Notes: a model not told the origin generated them from the sequence alone. A stretch of DNA of 64,000 nt from Clostridia bacterium (GCA_017397845.1 JAFQHU010000025.1:31229-95228); one strand, 5' to 3'; positions 1-8,889 are shown, counted from the first letter of the stretch. Program-made: numbers and translations.

Positions 1-536
1 CTCTTATGTCTGCCGAAACAGTATATAACTATACTGTTGCCTGGGCACAGAAATACGACAGTGACTTTGCAGCCGTTCTCAGCCGTGACGCTTCCTACGG
101 TAAAGCAATCCTTAATATCGACCGTGAAACACCAAAGCCGAGAAAAGATATTGCTTGCTGGAGTGAGGTAAAGGATTATATCAGTTATTTCTTTGCGGAA
201 TATTTCGACGGTAACTTTGTACTTCCCGAAAATATAAGTGCCGACGATGCAAAAGCAATCCTTGAGGCCTATCTCAAGGTCTTTGATGCCGCCGACGATA
301 AAGATACATGGTTCAGCAAAATCAAAGAGCTTTGCGAACCTTTGGGCTTTACACCCAATGTAAAGGAATACAAAAAGAACCCCGAAGCCTTCAAAGGTCA
401 TGTGGGTGACATTTCCACCGTTATCAGACTCGCCGTAACAGGCAGAAAAAATACACCCGACCTTCACGCTATTATGGCTCTTTTGGGTCAGGAAACAATT
501 ACAGAAAGACTTACCGGTGCTATTGCAAAGATTTGA
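1..536 (+). CDS. gltX: glutamate--tRNA ligase, C-terminal part (5' end outside window)
   Basis: This is the end of a class I glutamyl-tRNA synthetase, which charges tRNA(Glu) in the cytoplasm. The reading frame stays open to the window edge (codon at 3-5 is Leu), so the ATG at 6 is internal and the gene is cut by the window. What is visible is the helical anticodon-binding region: a GFTPNVKEYKKNPEAFKGHV segment and a TGRKNTPDLHAIMALLGQE tail, typical of the GltX carboxy end. The catalytic HIGH and KMSKS motifs lie upstream and cannot be checked. The glnS gene starts 24 bp after the stop on the same strand, so the two are probably co-transcribed. Confidence 0.85.
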   Translation, partial: LMSAETVYNYTVAWAQKYDSDFAAVLSRDASYGKAILNIDRETPKPRKDIACWSEVKDYISYFFAEYFDGNFVLPENISADDAKAILEAYLKVFDAADDKDTWFSKIKELCEPLGFTPNVKEYKKNPEAFKGHVGDISTVIRLAVTGRKNTPDLHAIMALLGQETITERLTGAIAKI

Positions 537-560
537 TGCACCGAGAGAAAGGATACAGTT

Positions 561-2216
561 ATGGAAGAAGAAATCAAAGTTTCCAATTTTATTCACGATT
601 TCATTGATGAAGATTTGGAAAAAGGTGTTTATAACCACGTACAGACCCGTTTTCCGCCCGAACCAAACGGCTATCTTCATATCGGCCATGCCAAGGCTAT
701 ACAGATAGATTTCAGCACCGCTGAAAAATACGGCGGTGTATGCAATCTCCGTCTCGACGACACAAACCCTTCAAAGGAAGATGTAGAATACGTCGATGCT
801 ATCAAAGAGGATATCCAATGGCTCGGCTACAAATGGGACAAGGTGCTTTACGCTTCAAGCTATTTCGATTTCATTTATGAATGTGCCGTAAAGCTTATCG
901 AAATGGGTAAAGCTTATGTATGCGACCTGACCGCCGATGAAATCAGAGAGTACCGCGGCACTCTCACAGAGCCCGGCAAAAACAGTCCCTACCGAGAAAG
1001 AAGCATCGAAGAAAATCTTGACCTTTTCAAAAGAATGACCGACGGCGAATTCCCCGACGGCGCGAGAGTTTTACGTGCAAAAATCGATATGGCATCGCCA
1101 AACATAAACATGCGTGACCCCGTTATTTACCGAATCGCACACATCAGCCATCACCAGACGGGTGACAAATGGTGCGTTTATCCCATGTATGATTTCGCTC
1201 ATCCCATTTCCGATACAAAAGAAGGCGTTACTCACTCTCTTTGCTCTCTCGAATTCGAAAACCACAGACCTCTTTACGATTGGTTCCTTAAAGAATTAGG
1301 CTTCGAAACGCCCTCCAGACAGATCGAATTTGCCCGTCTTAATCTTAACTACTGTCTCACAAGTAAAAGAAAATGCCTCGCTTTGGTAAACGAGGGCATC
1401 GTAGACGGTTGGAACGATCCGCGTATGGTTACCATCAGCGGTATGAGAAGACGCGGCTATCCCGCAGAGGCAATCAGAGATTTCATCACCCGTGTCGGTG
1501 TTTCAAAGGCTTACAGCGTAGTGGACTACGGACTTCTTGAGGCTTGCGTGAGAGATAATCTTAATCAGAATGCTCCCAGAGCTATGGCTGTACTTCGTCC
1601 CCTTAAGGTAATCATTGACAATTATCCCGAAGGTCAGAGCGAAGAAATCGAGCTCCCGATAAATCAGGACAAACCTGAAATGGGTACAAGAAAGATTTAT
1701 TTTTCAAAGGAACTTTATGTAGAAAAAGAGGACTTTATGATAGAGCCTCCTAAAAAATACTTCCGTCTTTTCCCCGGCAACGAGGTTCGCTTCAGAGGCG
1801 CATACTTTGTTAAATGCGTCGGCTACGACACCGATGAAAACGGCGAAGTTACCGCGGTTCACTGTACCTACGACCCGGAAAGCAAGGGCGGCAATTCACC
1901 CGACGGCAGAAAGGTAAAGGGCACCCTTCATTGGGTCAGCGCAAACCACTGCACTGACTTTGAGGCAAAGCTTTATGACCGTTTGTTCAAGGTTTCCAAC
2001 CCCTCCGATGAATCCGAAGGCTCCTTTAAGGATAATCTTAATCCGGACTCTCTCTCAGTTTTAGAGGGCTGCAAATTAGAGGGTGAAATAAAAGATCTGA
2101 AGCCGGGCGACACTTTCCAATTTATGCGTCAGGGCTATTTCTGTGTAGACATCACAAGCACAGAGGATAAGACAGTATTTAACAGAACCGTTGACCTCAA
2201 ATCATCTTGGAAATAA
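561..2216 (+). CDS. glnS: glutamine--tRNA ligase
   Basis: Cytoplasmic class I aminoacyl-tRNA synthetase that attaches glutamine to tRNA(Gln). The 551-aa length is normal for bacterial GlnRS. The ATP-binding HIGH motif appears as [16 protein letters not shown] near residue 30, the KMSKS-equivalent as LTSKRK near residue 270, and the C-terminal half is the beta-barrel anticodon-binding domain. An AGAAAGGA ribosome binding site precedes the ATG at 561. The gene follows gltX directly. Many Clostridia lack GlnRS and make Gln-tRNA by GatCAB transamidation, so its presence beside gltX is informative about the lineage. The call is firm. Confidence 0.95.
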   Translation: MEEEIKVSNFIHDFIDEDLEKGVYNHVQTRFPPEPNGYLHIGHAKAIQIDFSTAEKYGGVCNLRLDDTNPSKEDVEYVDAIKEDIQWLGYKWDKVLYASSYFDFIYECAVKLIEMGKAYVCDLTADEIREYRGTLTEPGKNSPYRERSIEENLDLFKRMTDGEFPDGARVLRAKIDMASPNINMRDPVIYRIAHISHHQTGDKWCVYPMYDFAHPISDTKEGVTHSLCSLEFENHRPLYDWFLKELGFETPSRQIEFARLNLNYCLTSKRKCLALVNEGIVDGWNDPRMVTISGMRRRGYPAEAIRDFITRVGVSKAYSVVDYGLLEACVRDNLNQNAPRAMAVLRPLKVIIDNYPEGQSEEIELPINQDKPEMGTRKIYFSKELYVEKEDFMIEPPKKYFRLFPGNEVRFRGAYFVKCVGYDTDENGEVTAVHCTYDPESKGGNSPDGRKVKGTLHWVSANHCTDFEAKLYDRLFKVSNPSDESEGSFKDNLNPDSLSVLEGCKLEGEIKDLKPGDTFQFMRQGYFCVDITSTEDKTVFNRTVDLKSSWK

Positions 2217-2230
2217 AAGGAGATATAAAA

Positions 2231-2932
2231 ATGAAAATTGCTTACCGTATAATCACTCCGATTTTAGCAATAGGAGCAGTTGTAATGGGCTTTTTCCTTA
2301 AGCTCTTCTACTTTGCTTTAGGCGGACTTACCGACGAAATCAGCTCGATCGTTACACTCGCTTCTCAGTTCGGTGTGTCCACAAAATACGAATTTTCCGC
2401 TTTCGAAATCATAAAGCTTTTGCTTACCACTGACCTTTCAGGCGCAGCAACCGATGCCTCAAAGGAGAGTGCAAGCTTTATGACCATCATTCAGCCCGTC
2501 CTCCCTCATATTATTGCTTTCATCGTTTTCTTTGTACTTACCATGCTTCTCTTCCTTGCTTTGGGTGCGGTTGCAGCGGCTACAGGCAAAAGAAAGACTG
2601 TTATGATTATGTCAGCCGGCGGTCTTGTTCTCTGCTTTATTTGCATTATTATTTCGAGACTCGCCTTCAATAAAATCATCGGCGGAGAAATCCCTCTTAC
2701 GGATTTGGTAAGTATGTTCTCCGACAGCACCTGGATGCAGCTTCTCACGGCAGTGGTAACCGTTTCTTCAGCCACACTTTCTGCAGGCTTCTATGCAGTA
2801 TTCGGTATGCACATCCTCGTTATTCTTTGGACTGTACTGACAAATATGCTCATCAATACCCCCATCGAAATCCACAGAAAGCACAGAAGAAAAAAGCCCA
2901 TGAAGAAACTTTCAGCAGTGTTCAGAAAATAA
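2231..2932 (+). CDS. multi-pass membrane protein of unknown function
   Basis: A 233-aa integral membrane protein that I do not recognise. I chose the ATG at 2231 because AAAAGGAGA lies 7 nt before it; an in-frame TTG at 2207 inside the end of glnS has no such signal. The protein shows about four hydrophobic segments: residues 5-30, 90-115, 125-145 and 175-205. It ends in a strongly basic tail containing HRKHRRKKP. It starts 14 bp after glnS and ends before a strong terminator at 3008, so it is the last gene of the gltX-glnS transcript. No catalytic motif is visible. Confidence 0.75.
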   Translation: MKIAYRIITPILAIGAVVMGFFLKLFYFALGGLTDEISSIVTLASQFGVSTKYEFSAFEIIKLLLTTDLSGAATDASKESASFMTIIQPVLPHIIAFIVFFVLTMLLFLALGAVAAATGKRKTVMIMSAGGLVLCFICIIISRLAFNKIIGGEIPLTDLVSMFSDSTWMQLLTAVVTVSSATLSAGFYAVFGMHILVILWTVLTNMLINTPIEIHRKHRRKKPMKKLSAVFRK

Positions 2933-3007
2933 TTCGCAATTGCGGTGTAAATTTCAAATAACTGAAAGTTATACACCGCCTCTAAAATTTGTTTTATAAA
3001 CATTGAA

Positions 3008-3037
3008 CAGACACGGTAAATTCGTGTCTGTTTTTTT
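3008..3037 (+). terminator. Rho-independent terminator after the gltX-glnS transcript
   Basis: An 8-bp perfect stem (CAGACACG at 3008-3015 with CGTGTCTG at 3023-3030, 7-nt loop) is followed directly by seven T residues. A second hairpin (GCGGTGTAA with TTATACACCGC, 2943-2983) precedes it. Confidence 0.85.
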
Positions 3038-3040
3038 GTA

Positions 3041-3312
3041 TCAATCAGTATCTTTAAAGGTGTCGTATGTAATTTTTGCACTGATACGGAAGCCTGCAAT
3101 AAATTTCTCTATATTGCTTAAATGCACATAATCACTATAAACATCGGCATGTTCAGCAAACAGTTTTTCACTTCATCCGGCAGAAGCTTTTTAATATTTT
3201 CTTCTCTTTCGATTAATTCTCTAAATTTGTGTTTTGCTTTTGGCGTGAAAGCATTTGATGCTTCTTGCATATCAATATTACTATAATATAATTTCTCGAT
3301 AAATTTTGACAT
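3041..3312 (-). pseudogene. DUF6809-like small protein, interrupted by a one-base frameshift
   Basis: Read from the ATG at 3312 (RBS AGAGGAG), the frame gives 64 residues starting MSKFIEKLYYSNIDMQEASN and stops at 3118 with an implausible hydrophobic end. If one A is added to the A5 run in the codons for Val-Lys-Asn (about 3162-3166), the frame continues as LFAEHADVYSDYVHLSNIEK and then FIAGFRISAKITYDTFKDTD, ending at 3041. The restored ~90-aa protein has the layout of the DUF6809 family seen in gut Firmicutes: an EKLYY-type start, a helical middle, and a FxxGFRxxA motif near the end. It is either a recent pseudogene or an assembly error in a homopolymer. Function unknown. Confidence 0.65.
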
Positions 3313-3326
3313 TAAAAGCTCCTCTT

Positions 3327-3374
3327 AAAAATGATTAATGCAGAGACCTTTTTCAGTCTCTGCATTAATCATTT
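3327..3374. terminator. 20-bp perfect hairpin, probable terminator of mmsA
   Basis: Arms at 3327-3346 and 3355-3374 are perfect inverted repeats of 20 bp around an 8-nt loop. The arm ends are AAAATG/CATTTT, so the minus-strand transcript leaving mmsA would end in a short U run. It sits between mmsA and the RBS of the DUF6809-like gene. Confidence 0.6.
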
Positions 3375-3386
3375 TATGTTTGCTAT

Positions 3387-3481
3387 GACGGACAACCGGT
3401 GGTCGCCCCTACGATTCCATACCGTTAATTCAGCGGTGTATCACCCTAGGGGTCCCGAAACTTCACCCGCAATTCTGCATT
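3387..3481. repeat. intergenic palindromic repeat, TAGGGGCG-type copy
   Basis: Read on the minus strand, this stretch contains ATCGTAGGGGCGACCACCGG followed by TTGTCCG. Related units occur at 54078-54105 (ATCGTAGGGACATGG...TGTCCG), 54129-54156 (GTAGGGCGGGA...) and 54956-54990 (TAGGGGCACG...TTGTCCG on the minus strand). The CCCGCAATTCTGCATT end at 3466-3481 also resembles CCCGCGATTATGCATT at 55033-55048. All copies are outside genes. Confidence 0.5.
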
Positions 3482-3483
3482 TA

Positions 3484-5007
3484 TCAAACACCGCCGCCTA
3501 CTGAGCCGTCCCATGTATCTACGGTGGTAGCCTTCATTTCTTCTTCGTCAAACCAACGTGTTGTAACAGCTTTGGTTTCAGTGAAGAAACGGAAAGCATC
3601 CTTACCTAAGCAGTGAAGGTTTCCGAAGAAGGAAAGCTTATGGCCTGTGAAGGGGAACACACCGACAGGTACGGGAATACCTACGTTTACACCTACCATA
3701 CCGCCGTCTGTTCTCTTTGCAAACTCACGTGCATAATAGCCGTTTTGTGTAAAGATAACGGAGCCGTTGGCGTAAGGGTTACGGTTCATAAGTGCAAGAC
3801 CCTCTTCAAAACTCTTTACTCTCTTTATGCAAAGAACAGGTCCGAAAATTTCCTGTGTGCCTACTGTCATTTCCTCTGTAACATTATCGAGAATGGTGGG
3901 ACCCACATAAAAGCCCTTTTCACAGCCGGGAACCACAGCGTTTCTGCCGTCAAGGACAACAGTTGCGCCCTCTTCGATACCCTTGTTTATCCAATTGATT
4001 ACGGATTCTTTATGGGCAGCGGTAACGACAGGGCCGAGAGTTGATTCGGGAAGATATGCGGGGCCGAGCTTAAGTTCTTCAGCGTACTGTTTGAGAAGAG
4101 CAACCAATTTGTCGGCGATGCTTTCCTGAGCAACAACAACAGGAAGAGCCATACATCTTTCACCTGCACAGCCGAAAGCTGAATTGATGATACCTCTGGC
4201 ACTTCTTTCGAGTGCGGCATCTTCGAGAACGAGTGCATGATTTTTCGCTTCGCAGAGAGCCTGTACTCTTTTACCTGTGGCGGCAGCCTCCTTATAAACA
4301 TGAAGACCTACTTTGGTGGAACCAACGAAGGTGATACCCTTTACATCGGGATGCTTAAGGAAAATATCAGCCTCTACTCTGGAGCAGGTTACAAGATTAA
4401 CAACACCTTTGGGAAGACCTGCTTCGCAAAGAAGCTCATTAAGCTTCATAGCAGTCATGGGTGTCATAGATGCGAGCTTGAGAACGATGGTGTTACCGGA
4501 AGCGATGCAGCAGGGAACCATCCAACCCATGGGAATCATACCGGGGAAATTAAAGGGAACAATACCTGCAAAAACACCCACGGGCTCATAATAAAGAGTG
4601 GTATCATAGCCGTTTGAGGTATCTCTCATAGCATCACCTAAAAGTGACATAGGAGCGGTGATGGCAAGCTCAACAGGCTCCTTAACCTTAAGAATGTCAC
4701 CCTTTGCTTCGGAAAGCACCTTACCGTGTTCGAGAGCACAAAGCTGTGAAAGTTCATCGAGATGTTCAATAAGCAGCTCACGGAATTTATAAAGCACCTG
4801 CACTCTTTTCATAACGGGTGTATTTGACCATGAGGGAAATGCCGCCTTTGCTGAGGCAATTGCCTGTTCTACTTCTTCTGCTGTGCAACAGGGTGTTTCA
4901 GCGATAACGTCACCTGTACTGGGATTGTAAACGGGCATATATTTTTCGGTTTTTGATTCCAACCACTGACCGTCAACAAAATAGCGCAATCTTTTTATCT
5001 GTTCCAT
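3484..5007 (-). CDS. mmsA: CoA-acylating methylmalonate-semialdehyde dehydrogenase
   Basis: A 507-aa aldehyde dehydrogenase superfamily enzyme matching the MMSDH/IolA group, which oxidises malonate or methylmalonate semialdehyde to acetyl-CoA or propionyl-CoA using NAD+ and CoA. The catalytic cysteine lies in GCAGERCMA near residue 287, with the cofactor loop FVGSTKVG near 230 and the EIFGPVL signature near 385. An AAAAAGGAG site precedes the ATG at 5007. No inositol (iol) or valine catabolic gene is adjacent, so the substrate is uncertain. The gene appears monocistronic, closed by the hairpin at 3327-3374. Confidence 0.88.
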   Translation of the reverse strand: MEQIKRLRYFVDGQWLESKTEKYMPVYNPSTGDVIAETPCCTAEEVEQAIASAKAAFPSWSNTPVMKRVQVLYKFRELLIEHLDELSQLCALEHGKVLSEAKGDILKVKEPVELAITAPMSLLGDAMRDTSNGYDTTLYYEPVGVFAGIVPFNFPGMIPMGWMVPCCIASGNTIVLKLASMTPMTAMKLNELLCEAGLPKGVVNLVTCSRVEADIFLKHPDVKGITFVGSTKVGLHVYKEAAATGKRVQALCEAKNHALVLEDAALERSARGIINSAFGCAGERCMALPVVVAQESIADKLVALLKQYAEELKLGPAYLPESTLGPVVTAAHKESVINWINKGIEEGATVVLDGRNAVVPGCEKGFYVGPTILDNVTEEMTVGTQEIFGPVLCIKRVKSFEEGLALMNRNPYANGSVIFTQNGYYAREFAKRTDGGMVGVNVGIPVPVGVFPFTGHKLSFFGNLHCLGKDAFRFFTETKAVTTRWFDEEEMKATTVDTWDGSVGGGV

Positions 5008-5110
5008 TTTTATGTAACTCCTTTTTATATTTTATATCACCTTATATTAAGCCACAAAATTTAAAATAAATCAAGTCGAAAAGAGAAATTTTTCCCATAA
5101 ACAATAAAAA

Positions 5111-5746
5111 TCAACCCATAAGCTCACTTATGCTGTCAATCACTCTCGCCCCTGTATCGGTTAAAGCCTTTTTGCTGTTATGCCCGCGGGCAATAAGAAC
5201 ACATTCGCAGCCTATGCTCTGAGCTACCTCAAAATCATGGGTGGTGTCGCCGACGAAAAGAACCTCATCCCCGGATACCCCCTTTTCCTCCATCCATTTT
5301 TTCGCTATATCCACCTTACTGCGGGCATAGATATCACCGGTGCCCAAAATGTCAGCAAAAAGATGGTCAATACCGTGAAAAGCAACTTGGGAGAAAAGCC
5401 ATTTGCTTTCCGTCATAGAAAGAATTATCTGCTCCACTCCCGCTGTGCGGAAATACCTTATCACTCTCTCCGCATCCTCGAAAATTTCAGCTTCATGAAA
5501 GCGCTGTTCATATTCATAAACATAATCTCTCGCTATATCTTCAAACCTTTCGTTTTCCAAATCAAAGCCCATTTTTTCATAAAACCTGATGATAGGAAAA
5601 GTTAAAACCTGATGATATTTTTCGATGCTTTCCATCTCTCTGAGACCTCTTGTGCGAAGGAGTGTATTTTCTATTTCGAAATTTATCTGCAGATCATCCA
5701 GAATAGTACCGTTCCAATCCCACATTATATATCTTATATTTTCCAT
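5111..5746 (-). CDS. HAD-family hydrolase, phosphoglycolate-phosphatase-like
   Basis: A 211-aa haloacid dehalogenase superfamily phosphatase. Motif I is MWDWNGTILDD with nucleophile Asp10. The usual second Asp (DxD) is Asn here, a variant common in the DWNGT subgroup. Motif II is ILSMTES, and motif III/IV is GDTTHDFEVA preceded by a conserved Lys. The ATG at 5746 is preferred over one three codons upstream because AAAAGGGA then has an 8-nt spacing. It follows the acyl carrier protein gene by 15 bp, so the pair is likely an operon. The substrate cannot be read from sequence. Confidence 0.8.
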   Translation of the reverse strand: MENIRYIMWDWNGTILDDLQINFEIENTLLRTRGLREMESIEKYHQVLTFPIIRFYEKMGFDLENERFEDIARDYVYEYEQRFHEAEIFEDAERVIRYFRTAGVEQIILSMTESKWLFSQVAFHGIDHLFADILGTGDIYARSKVDIAKKWMEEKGVSGDEVLFVGDTTHDFEVAQSIGCECVLIARGHNSKKALTDTGARVIDSISELMG

Positions 5747-5761
5747 TTTCCACATCCCTTT

Positions 5762-5998
5762 TTATTTACCGTTTTTCACTCTTACAATTTCTACGAGCTC
5801 GCCCAAGGTACTGATGCCCTGAAGCTCCGCATCCTCGATTCTGATGTCTAAGGTGTCCTCTATTTGCATAATACACTCCACCACATCCAAACTGTCAAGC
5901 TCCATTTCCCCGAAGGTCATTTCTTCGGTAAAGTCAACATCCTCATCGAAGCCCATATTTTCTCTTATTATATCACAAATTATGTCAAATGTATCCAT
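5762..5998 (-). CDS. acyl carrier protein
   Basis: A 78-aa acidic carrier protein. The phosphopantetheine attachment site is Ser36 in ELDSLDVVE, and the four-helix pattern (IICDII, ECIMQIEDTLDI, DAELQGI, LGELVEIV) is complete. I chose the ATG at 5998 because AAAAGGAG lies 7 nt upstream; an earlier in-frame ATG at 6019 would have to start ahead of that site. It is not beside fatty acid synthesis genes; its only partner is the HAD hydrolase downstream. It may therefore be a secondary ACP with a dedicated role, which is inference. Confidence 0.88.
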   Translation of the reverse strand: MDTFDIICDIIRENMGFDEDVDFTEEMTFGEMELDSLDVVECIMQIEDTLDIRIEDAELQGISTLGELVEIVRVKNGK

Positions 5999-6182
5999 TA
6001 TGTTTCTCCTTTTTATCAAATTTCATAATATCTTGTTATCTATAATACCCCTGTATAATAAAACTAAAAAACAAATTACATTCCTTTTTTTGGTAATCGG
6101 AATATTTTACCAAATACCCTCCAATAATTTACACATCTTAAAGGATAAATGCAAAATGCATTCCGTAAACGGAGGTTTAATT

Positions 6183-6788
6183 ATGAAACTGAAAGCTATC
6201 GAAATATCCTCTCTGATTGCTCTGATTTTCACGGTGATTTCCGCACTTTCCTTCGAAAACAGCTGCGAAGGAATAAGAGAAAAGGTTTTACGTCTGCATG
6301 TTATAGCCGCCTCGGATTCCGTAGCTGACCAAAGTCTGAAATATGCTGTAAGAGATGAGCTTTTACGTGACGGCGAAAGTATTTTCCGCGGCAGTGAAAC
6401 CGTAATTCAGGCCGAAGAAAAGATTTCCGACTCTCTCGACTTTCTTAAAAAAAGTGCGGAGAATACCTTAAAAAAATCCGGCTGTGATTATCCCGTAAAT
6501 GTGATTTTGGAAAGAACATACTTCCCTACCAGACAATACGAAAACATTACCCTGCCCGCAGGCTACTACAAAGCGGTGAAGGTAATAATCGGTGAAGGCA
6601 AGGGCAAAAATTGGTGGTGCGTCATGTTTCCGCCCATGTGCCTCCCCGCCGCCGCTAAAGACAGCCCGGACCTTTCCTCTATCCTTTCCGAAAAAGAAAA
6701 GGAAATAGTAAACGACGGCAAAAAATACGAAATCAAATTTTGGTTTGTGGAAAAGTACTATGAACTGAAAGAGAAATTTATACACTAA
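6183..6788 (+). CDS. spoIIR: stage II sporulation protein R
   Basis: A 201-aa secreted signalling protein made in the forespore under SigF that activates SpoIIGA, which processes pro-SigE in the mother cell. The N-terminus has a signal-anchor (ISSLIALIFTVISALSF, residues 6-22). The family signatures follow: EKVLRLHVIAASDSVADQSL, KYAVRDELL, and the NWWCVMFPPMC motif near residue 145. GGAGG precedes the ATG at 6183; the frame is open further upstream but has no supported start. It indicates a spore-forming host. It is a single gene, divergent from acp. Confidence 0.9.
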   Translation: MKLKAIEISSLIALIFTVISALSFENSCEGIREKVLRLHVIAASDSVADQSLKYAVRDELLRDGESIFRGSETVIQAEEKISDSLDFLKKSAENTLKKSGCDYPVNVILERTYFPTRQYENITLPAGYYKAVKVIIGEGKGKNWWCVMFPPMCLPAAAKDSPDLSSILSEKEKEIVNDGKKYEIKFWFVEKYYELKEKFIH

Positions 6789-6814
6789 CACCAAAAGTAA
6801 CTTCAGTGAAAATG

Positions 6815-6843
6815 TTGTCAATTCTTTAAAATAATGTTATGAT
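6815..6843 (+). promoter_or_regulatory. promoter of the FAD oxidoreductase gene
   Basis: TTGTCA, 17-nt spacer, TATGAT; 39 bp before the ATG at 6882. Confidence 0.55.
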
Positions 6844-6881
6844 TAATATTGATAAAATATTATTTTAAGGAGTGTTAAAAT

Positions 6882-8279
6882 ATGAAGAATTGCGATATTT
6901 TAATTGCAGGTGCATCTACCACCGGCTCATGGTTTGCTTACCAGATGGCTAAAAGAGGCTTCAAAGTGGTGGTAATCGAAAAGCAAAAAAAAGAAAATAT
7001 TTCCCGTGAGTATGATATTTTCCATATGGGCAAAGAGGATATGATAAAGTTCGACCTTGAAATCCCCGAAAAAGACAACTCAAAGGTTTACGGTTTTGAG
7101 TTTGCCTCCACTGCCGTTGTTTCTCCCTACGGCAACTACCCCAAAAGAACACATGAAGCGGTGGTAGGCATGCACAAGCACGAATACATAATGACCATGA
7201 TCGACCGTGCAGAAAAGGCAGGTGCCGAATATATATGCGATGCACCCTTTAAGGATTTCATCTACGACGAAAAGGGAAAGATCTCCGGTGCAAAATACGA
7301 AACCAAGGACGGTATTCAGGAAATCTCCGCTAAGCTCGTAGCCGACTGTACCGGTATCCCCGCCGCCGCCAGAACGAAGCTTCCCGACTCCTCCTTCGTG
7401 GAAAATTTCAAACTTACACCAAAGGATATTTTCTACGTCGTTCTCTATTATGCAAAATACAAGGATGCATCCGTTGATCCTACAAAGCTTCACGGCTCTT
7501 TCTTACAGTATAAAACATGGTCCGCTCCCTCAGGCGATGACCACGGTGCTATTCTCGGTGTAGGCGGTAACTTCTCTTATGACTACGCAGAGGAGATTTT
7601 CAAAGATTTCCGTAAAAATGTCCCCTGGCCCGAATACACCGTTGACAAGGTTGAAAAAGGTATGACCCCCTACCACAGAGGCATTTATTGCTTCACAGAG
7701 GACGGCTTTATCGCTCTCGGTGACACAGCCTGTCTTACCAAGCCCAATTGCGGCGAGGGCTGTACCTCCTCCCTTTATCAGGCGGAAATCGCAGTGGATG
7801 TTATTTCCAAGCTCCTTAATGAAGGTAAAGAGCTTAGCCAGAGAAATATGTGGTCGATAAACAAGCGTTACATCGATGTTCAGGGCAAAGCCTTCGACTC
7901 AATGCGTCCTCTGCTTACAGGAATCGTTCAGGCCTCATACGACGAAGCAGAGTATCTTTTCAGAAAGGATATCATCTTCAGTCAGAAAATCCTCGGCGGT
8001 ATGGGTCAGGATCTTGCCTTAAGTCCCAAGGATATCGCAGAGCTCGTTTCAGGCATCGCATCGGGTCTCGTCACAAAGAAAATAAGACCCTCTACTCTCA
8101 AGAAAATTGTAAAAGGTCTGCTCGACAGCGACAAGGTAGGTAAGCATTATGACGCTTATCCCGAAACGCCCGACGGCTTCCCCGAATGGAAGAAAAAGGC
8201 AGACGAAATATGGGCAGGTACCACCTTTATGTATGAAACTGCGGATAAGGATTTAATGAGAAAATTAGGCATAGGATAA
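6882..8279 (+). CDS. FAD-dependent oxidoreductase, geranylgeranyl-reductase/FixC-like
   Basis: A 465-aa flavoprotein of the p-hydroxybenzoate hydroxylase fold. The N-terminus has the dinucleotide-binding stretch ILIAGASTTGSWFAYQMAKR with the acidic end VVVIEKQ. The second FAD motif is ALGDTACLTKPNCGEG near residue 280, typical of the geranylgeranyl reductase/FixC group that reduces polyprenyl chains or feeds electrons to quinones. The substrate is unknown. It has its own promoter at 6815, and AAGGAG lies 10 nt before the start. No partner gene is nearby. Confidence 0.75.
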   Translation: MKNCDILIAGASTTGSWFAYQMAKRGFKVVVIEKQKKENISREYDIFHMGKEDMIKFDLEIPEKDNSKVYGFEFASTAVVSPYGNYPKRTHEAVVGMHKHEYIMTMIDRAEKAGAEYICDAPFKDFIYDEKGKISGAKYETKDGIQEISAKLVADCTGIPAAARTKLPDSSFVENFKLTPKDIFYVVLYYAKYKDASVDPTKLHGSFLQYKTWSAPSGDDHGAILGVGGNFSYDYAEEIFKDFRKNVPWPEYTVDKVEKGMTPYHRGIYCFTEDGFIALGDTACLTKPNCGEGCTSSLYQAEIAVDVISKLLNEGKELSQRNMWSINKRYIDVQGKAFDSMRPLLTGIVQASYDEAEYLFRKDIIFSQKILGGMGQDLALSPKDIAELVSGIASGLVTKKIRPSTLKKIVKGLLDSDKVGKHYDAYPETPDGFPEWKKKADEIWAGTTFMYETADKDLMRKLGIG

Positions 8280-8285
8280 TTCGGA

Positions 8286-8378
8286 AACCTCTCAGCCACT
8301 TCGTGACAGCTCTCCTTTCAGGAGAGCCTGTTTTTGCCTTAAAGGAGAGGTGGCAGCCGATAGGCTGACGGAGAGGTT
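8286..8378. repeat. inverted repeat element, AACCTCTC family
   Basis: Left half AACCTCTC...CTCTCCTTT (8286-8318) and right half AAAGGAGAG...GAGAGGTT (8341-8378) form an imperfect inverted repeat around CAGGAGAGCCTG. The right half, reversed, matches the copy at 53977-54020. It is a non-coding palindromic element directly downstream of the oxidoreductase, and it could fold in RNA and act as a terminator. Confidence 0.6.
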
Positions 8379-8450
8379 ATCCCCCCCCGACACCTTGTAA
8401 TAAGATTGGACTTAATTAAATATCGTAGCAGAAAGTTGTGTGCTCCACCT

Positions 8451-8802
8451 ATGACTATACAAAAAATCTGTATCGTTTTATTGATTATTTCTCCTATATT
8501 GTTGTTGCATTTTCTTACAAAAGCAAATTTTTTATTTGTAAGGACAAAAAAAATATAAAAAAATACTGAAAATTTACAAAGAAACCTTCAACACTACAGA
8601 AAGATTCTTTCTTATCTTTTTATATAAAACCAAAGGCTATCGTAAACTGTTCTTTATGAACTATATTTTAGCATTTAGTATGCTTATTACCATTTTTTTG
8701 TTTTTGCTTTCCGAAGAATTTTGGGTGCGTTCTTTTGTTGTACATACCATTTTCAGTGTTCTTTTTAACCTTTATGTTATGGCAGATGCTTATTTCGAAT
8801 AA
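8451..8802 (+). pseudogene. possible frameshifted small membrane protein
   Basis: The stretch 8379-8808 has no intact gene. Two hydrophobic frames abut. From the ATG at 8451 a 35-codon frame (MTIQKICIVLLIISPILLLH start) stops at 8558. Removing one A from the A8 run at 8546-8553 would join it to a second frame that runs to 8802 and contains FFLIFLYKTKGYRKLFFMNY, then a hydrophobic segment and NLYVMADAYFE. The joined product would be ~117 aa with two or three membrane segments. No good RBS precedes 8451, so I am not sure it was ever a gene. Confidence 0.3.
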
Positions 8803-8839
8803 CAAAAAAACCACAGAGACCCCGGAAATCTCTGTGGTT
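8802..8839 (-). terminator. terminator of the 3D-domain protein gene
   Basis: On the minus strand an 11-bp perfect stem (8809-8819 with 8829-8839) is followed by seven T residues. Confidence 0.85.
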
Positions 8840-8889
8840 AAATTATATATTTCGTAAACACTATAAGCCTTGGTCTTTGCCTCGCTCTC

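Noticed and set aside
2207..2230. TTG start at 2207 for the membrane protein after glnS.
   Set aside because: It would begin upstream of the AAAAGGAGA site that fits the ATG at 2231.
6122..6150. A possible SigF promoter (GGATAAAT as -10) before spoIIR.
   Set aside because: The expected GYATA-type -35 box is not present at the right distance (CAATA only), so I could not support it.
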